From positions 1-5,512 of the forward strand of contig CAAENE010000364.1 in assembly GCA_900757255.1 (NCBI GenBank): 5,512 bases of DNA, given 5' to 3'. The notes beneath the pieces are model-generated. The model was not told the DNA's origin. It did not search any database and saw only the letters and a list, made by a program, of their open reading frames with translations. Shown here one piece after another: positions 3,092-5,512 of this stretch (within the stretch, counting starts at the first letter, position 1; each line of letters starts with the position of its first letter). Position numbers and translations under genes: made by a program. This stretch comes from Clostridia bacterium (lineage in GTDB: Bacteria > Bacillota > Clostridia > HGM11514).

Positions 3092-5512
3092 ATGAAAAAG
3101 AATACAAAAATCTGCATTGTCTTATATCTTTGTTATTTTGCCATTCATTTTTTGATTTCCATGGTTTCTAAAATGCCCCTTATTTGGGATGAAGCCGGCT
3201 ATATGGGGATCGCGTCAAAAATCGCAACCGGCGCGGGAAACGGCTTTGGCTATTACGGCGGTTATTCGCTATTGATAGCGCCCGCTTATTGGCTGAGCAA
3301 AGATACCTTTGTAATTTACCGGATCATACAGGTCATCAATGCATTGATCATCTCTTTTTTACCGGTTTTGTCTTACTTATTCATCTGCAAGTTTAATAAC
3401 AGCCTGTCCCTTGCTAAAAAGCTGATTGCGGTAGCTGCCGTATGCACTTATCCCGGCTATCTGATCTCCTCAAACTTAGCTTTGCCCGAGGGAACTTTTG
3501 CAGTCTTGTTTACCCTCTTATTGTATTTGGCATACGATATCATTAATCAGGAAAAGTATACCTTCAAAAGCTTGCTGCCGCTGGCAGCGCTCTATGTTTT
3601 TTTGTGTTTTGTCCATCCGCGTGCACTGCCGGTCATCTTTATTCTGATTGGTTTTATCATCTATAAAAAAGTGAAATTCACTAAAAAAGCAATCGTTGTG
3701 ATTGGTATTTCAGCCGCCGTACTGATAACAGCATTTTTTATTGTGATGCATCAATTAACCGGTTCTGAAAATATCAATATAAGTCATCTTTCCAGTATGA
3801 TAATGGACACGGTATCGTTTCAAGGCATCTGGTCTTTTCTTTCTTCCTTTATCACGCAGTTTGGGTACCTGATCTTATCTACCTTTGGTTTAGTGATTCT
3901 TGGTTTTTATGCCCTGTTCCGCAAAGGACGGAACCGTGAAGGCAGAATTTTTATCGGACTGTCCTTCCTCTCTGTTATGGTACTCTCGGCTATCTTTATG
4001 AAACATATCGAACGGGCCGATCACGTTTTATACGGGCGGTACAACGAAGGTGCGCTGGTTCCCCTGCTGATTTGCGGACTGGTTTTTATACTAACTGCAA
4101 AAATTGAAAAAAAATGGCTGGCAAACTCTGCGCTGATTTCAGCTTTCGTTTTTGTCTTTACAATCATTTTTAGATGGGAGCCTCTGCACACGTTAACAAT
4201 GAATTATGTAAATGCAGTTCCTTCCCTTTATATCACAAAGCTGTTTCTGCCCTCCTTTCACCTGATATGGACTTATCTGATTTTTGCGGTATTTATTTTA
4301 GCGTTTGTGTTAACAGCAAAAAAGAACCGGTTAGCCGGACTATGCCTTTTGATTGCGCTCAACACCGGTTTTACCCTGTATATGAATTTCGATTATTTTC
4401 CAGCCGGTTATCAGGACCGAAGCGGCCAAATGGAAATTGTCCAAAAGCTGAAGGAATACCGGGATAAAAACGGCGAGCTTTACGTTAATTTTGAAAAGTC
4501 AACACAAGACGCTTATTGGCATGAGCTCAATTATTCCATCTATATTCCGGATATCCATATTGAAGAGTTTGAATCTTTTGATAAACTGCCCTATCCTGAT
4601 TCCAGTTTGATTATAACAACCAAAGAGGATAGCAGGCCGTCAAAAGGCGTAAAGATTGCAGCGGAAAAAAATATTTCGATCGCGCTTTGGGATACTTCTC
4701 TGACAGAAAGCACAGAGCTTGCAGCAAATAAAGGTATGCTGTCACCCCTGGCATACAGGAGTGACTTTAAAACAACCTTAGAGGATGGAGACTCTTATTC
4801 CATCAATGAAAAATTTTCGTTCGAGACAGATATTACCCACACAGGCTCCTCCTCCTTGTGGAGTTCTTTCCCCTATGTCCGCGACATGCGGAGTACCGTG
4901 CGTTTAGCGCTGAATATATATGACGATAAATTCAACGAGGTCTATGCCAACCGATATGACCTTGGCAAAAATATTGCACCGGGCGAAACAGTTGCCTTGA
5001 CGCCCTATATTGAGAGCTGGGATCTTGCTTATATCAAAAATACCTATGGCGAGGGTAAATACTTGATGCATTTAGAACTGGTGCAGGATTATACGACCTG
5101 GTTCTCCCAGCAGAATGATAATGGTTTATTCAATGCAGAACTCACTTTTCAGGGAGACCAGATGATAATAGGCAGTACAAACTATGTGACCGCGCTTCCA
5201 AAAAGCGCCTATCAGTTTAAAAATGTACGCCCTTATCTGCTTTTTGGAATAGACCCTAAAAATACCAACAAGGATTCCTATATCAATAATTTAGTCAATA
5301 TCAAAGGCGACTATACCCGGGCTGCCGATGCTGAAATACTGAATATCAGTATGCCGGTAGACGGAGAAACAAAAATTGTACTTGAAACAAAGGGCAAAAA
5401 CCCCTACAACGGCGATATCCAAAAGGCCGGATTAAAGCTTTATATCAATGGTCTTGAATGTCCCTTTATTGAGTTTTCCAAAAATTCATATTATTTTTCT
5501 CTGCCGGAAAGC
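3092..5512 (+). CDS. Polytopic GT-C-type membrane glycosyltransferase with large extracytoplasmic tail, partial
   Basis: The frame is open for 807 codons to the window end without a stop, so the C-terminus is missing. Residues 1 to about 430 are very hydrophobic, with roughly ten to twelve membrane segments (for example about 7-25, 78-98, 111-129, 134-151 and 414-430). The first outer loop carries WDEAGY (32-37), matching the acidic DE motif of GT-C enzymes such as the PMT/ArnT group, where the Asp is catalytic. Other notable motifs are HPRALP (175-180) and ADHVLYGRYNEG (309-320). Family members transfer a sugar from a polyprenyl-phosphate donor on the outer membrane face. After the last helix comes a small alpha/beta-like region (about 440-535), then a beta-rich domain (about 570-695) with IAPGETVAL and HLELVQDYTTWF (660-671), then a second beta-rich domain (from about 700) reaching the window edge. 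These resemble accessory beta-sandwich domains of cell-surface glycosyltransferases. Donor, acceptor and product are unknown. No promoter of its own is visible in the 65-nt gap after asnA, so expression may depend on read-through. Confidence 0.8.
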   Translation, partial: MKKNTKICIVLYLCYFAIHFLISMVSKMPLIWDEAGYMGIASKIATGAGNGFGYYGGYSLLIAPAYWLSKDTFVIYRIIQVINALIISFLPVLSYLFICKFNNSLSLAKKLIAVAAVCTYPGYLISSNLALPEGTFAVLFTLLLYLAYDIINQEKYTFKSLLPLAALYVFLCFVHPRALPVIFILIGFIIYKKVKFTKKAIVVIGISAAVLITAFFIVMHQLTGSENINISHLSSMIMDTVSFQGIWSFLSSFITQFGYLILSTFGLVILGFYALFRKGRNREGRIFIGLSFLSVMVLSAIFMKHIERADHVLYGRYNEGALVPLLICGLVFILTAKIEKKWLANSALISAFVFVFTIIFRWEPLHTLTMNYVNAVPSLYITKLFLPSFHLIWTYLIFAVFILAFVLTAKKNRLAGLCLLIALNTGFTLYMNFDYFPAGYQDRSGQMEIVQKLKEYRDKNGELYVNFEKSTQDAYWHELNYSIYIPDIHIEEFESFDKLPYPDSSLIITTKEDSRPSKGVKIAAEKNISIALWDTSLTESTELAANKGMLSPLAYRSDFKTTLEDGDSYSINEKFSFETDITHTGSSSLWSSFPYVRDMRSTVRLALNIYDDKFNEVYANRYDLGKNIAPGETVALTPYIESWDLAYIKNTYGEGKYLMHLELVQDYTTWFSQQNDNGLFNAELTFQGDQMIIGSTNYVTALPKSAYQFKNVRPYLLFGIDPKNTNKDSYINNLVNIKGDYTRAADAEILNISMPVDGETKIVLETKGKNPYNGDIQKAGLKLYINGLECPFIEFSKNSYYFSLPES

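Noticed and set aside
4174..4467. Plus-strand open frame of 97 codons
   Set aside because: It is a shadow in another frame inside the continuous glycosyltransferase gene and has no recognisable features.

Overview
The window looks like chromosomal DNA of a low-to-medium GC Firmicute, most likely an anaerobic clostridium. The evidence is strong AAGGAG-type ribosome binding sites, near-consensus sigma-A-type promoters in AT-rich gaps, an AsnA-type asparagine synthetase, and a secreted polysaccharide-binding protein next to an AraC-family regulator. This placement is inferred from style, not from a marker gene. I see no transposase, integrase, tRNA, rRNA, CRISPR array or phage gene.

Layout. Positions 1-816 (minus strand) hold the N-terminal 272 residues of a large secreted protein: signal peptide, CBM6/35-like beta-sandwich, Pro/Ser/Ala linker, then the start of a second domain cut by the window edge. 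A gap of about 260 bp carries two back-to-back promoters, one for this gene and one for the divergent AraC-family regulator (1081-1884). A 131-bp gap with a perfect inverted repeat and an extended -10 promoter leads into asnA (2016-3026), aspartate-ammonia ligase. After asnA come two hairpins: one overlaps its last codons, the other resembles an intrinsic terminator. Then a long open frame (3092 to the window end) encodes a polytopic GT-C-type membrane glycosyltransferase with a large extracytoplasmic tail.

How the genes fit together. The divergent pair (secreted carbohydrate-binding protein and AraC/cupin regulator) is a typical local arrangement for inducible polysaccharide use, with the regulator probably controlling its neighbour. 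AsnA makes asparagine and has its own promoter, so it looks like an independent housekeeping gene. The membrane glycosyltransferase probably transfers a sugar from a polyprenyl-phosphate donor onto a cell-surface acceptor. It follows asnA closely but is separated from it by a terminator-like hairpin, so co-transcription is uncertain.

Nothing here is clearly a new biological system. The points most worth checking are the unidentified catalytic part of the secreted protein, the tail of the glycosyltransferase, the paired hairpins at the asnA 3' end, and the operator content of the divergent promoter region.
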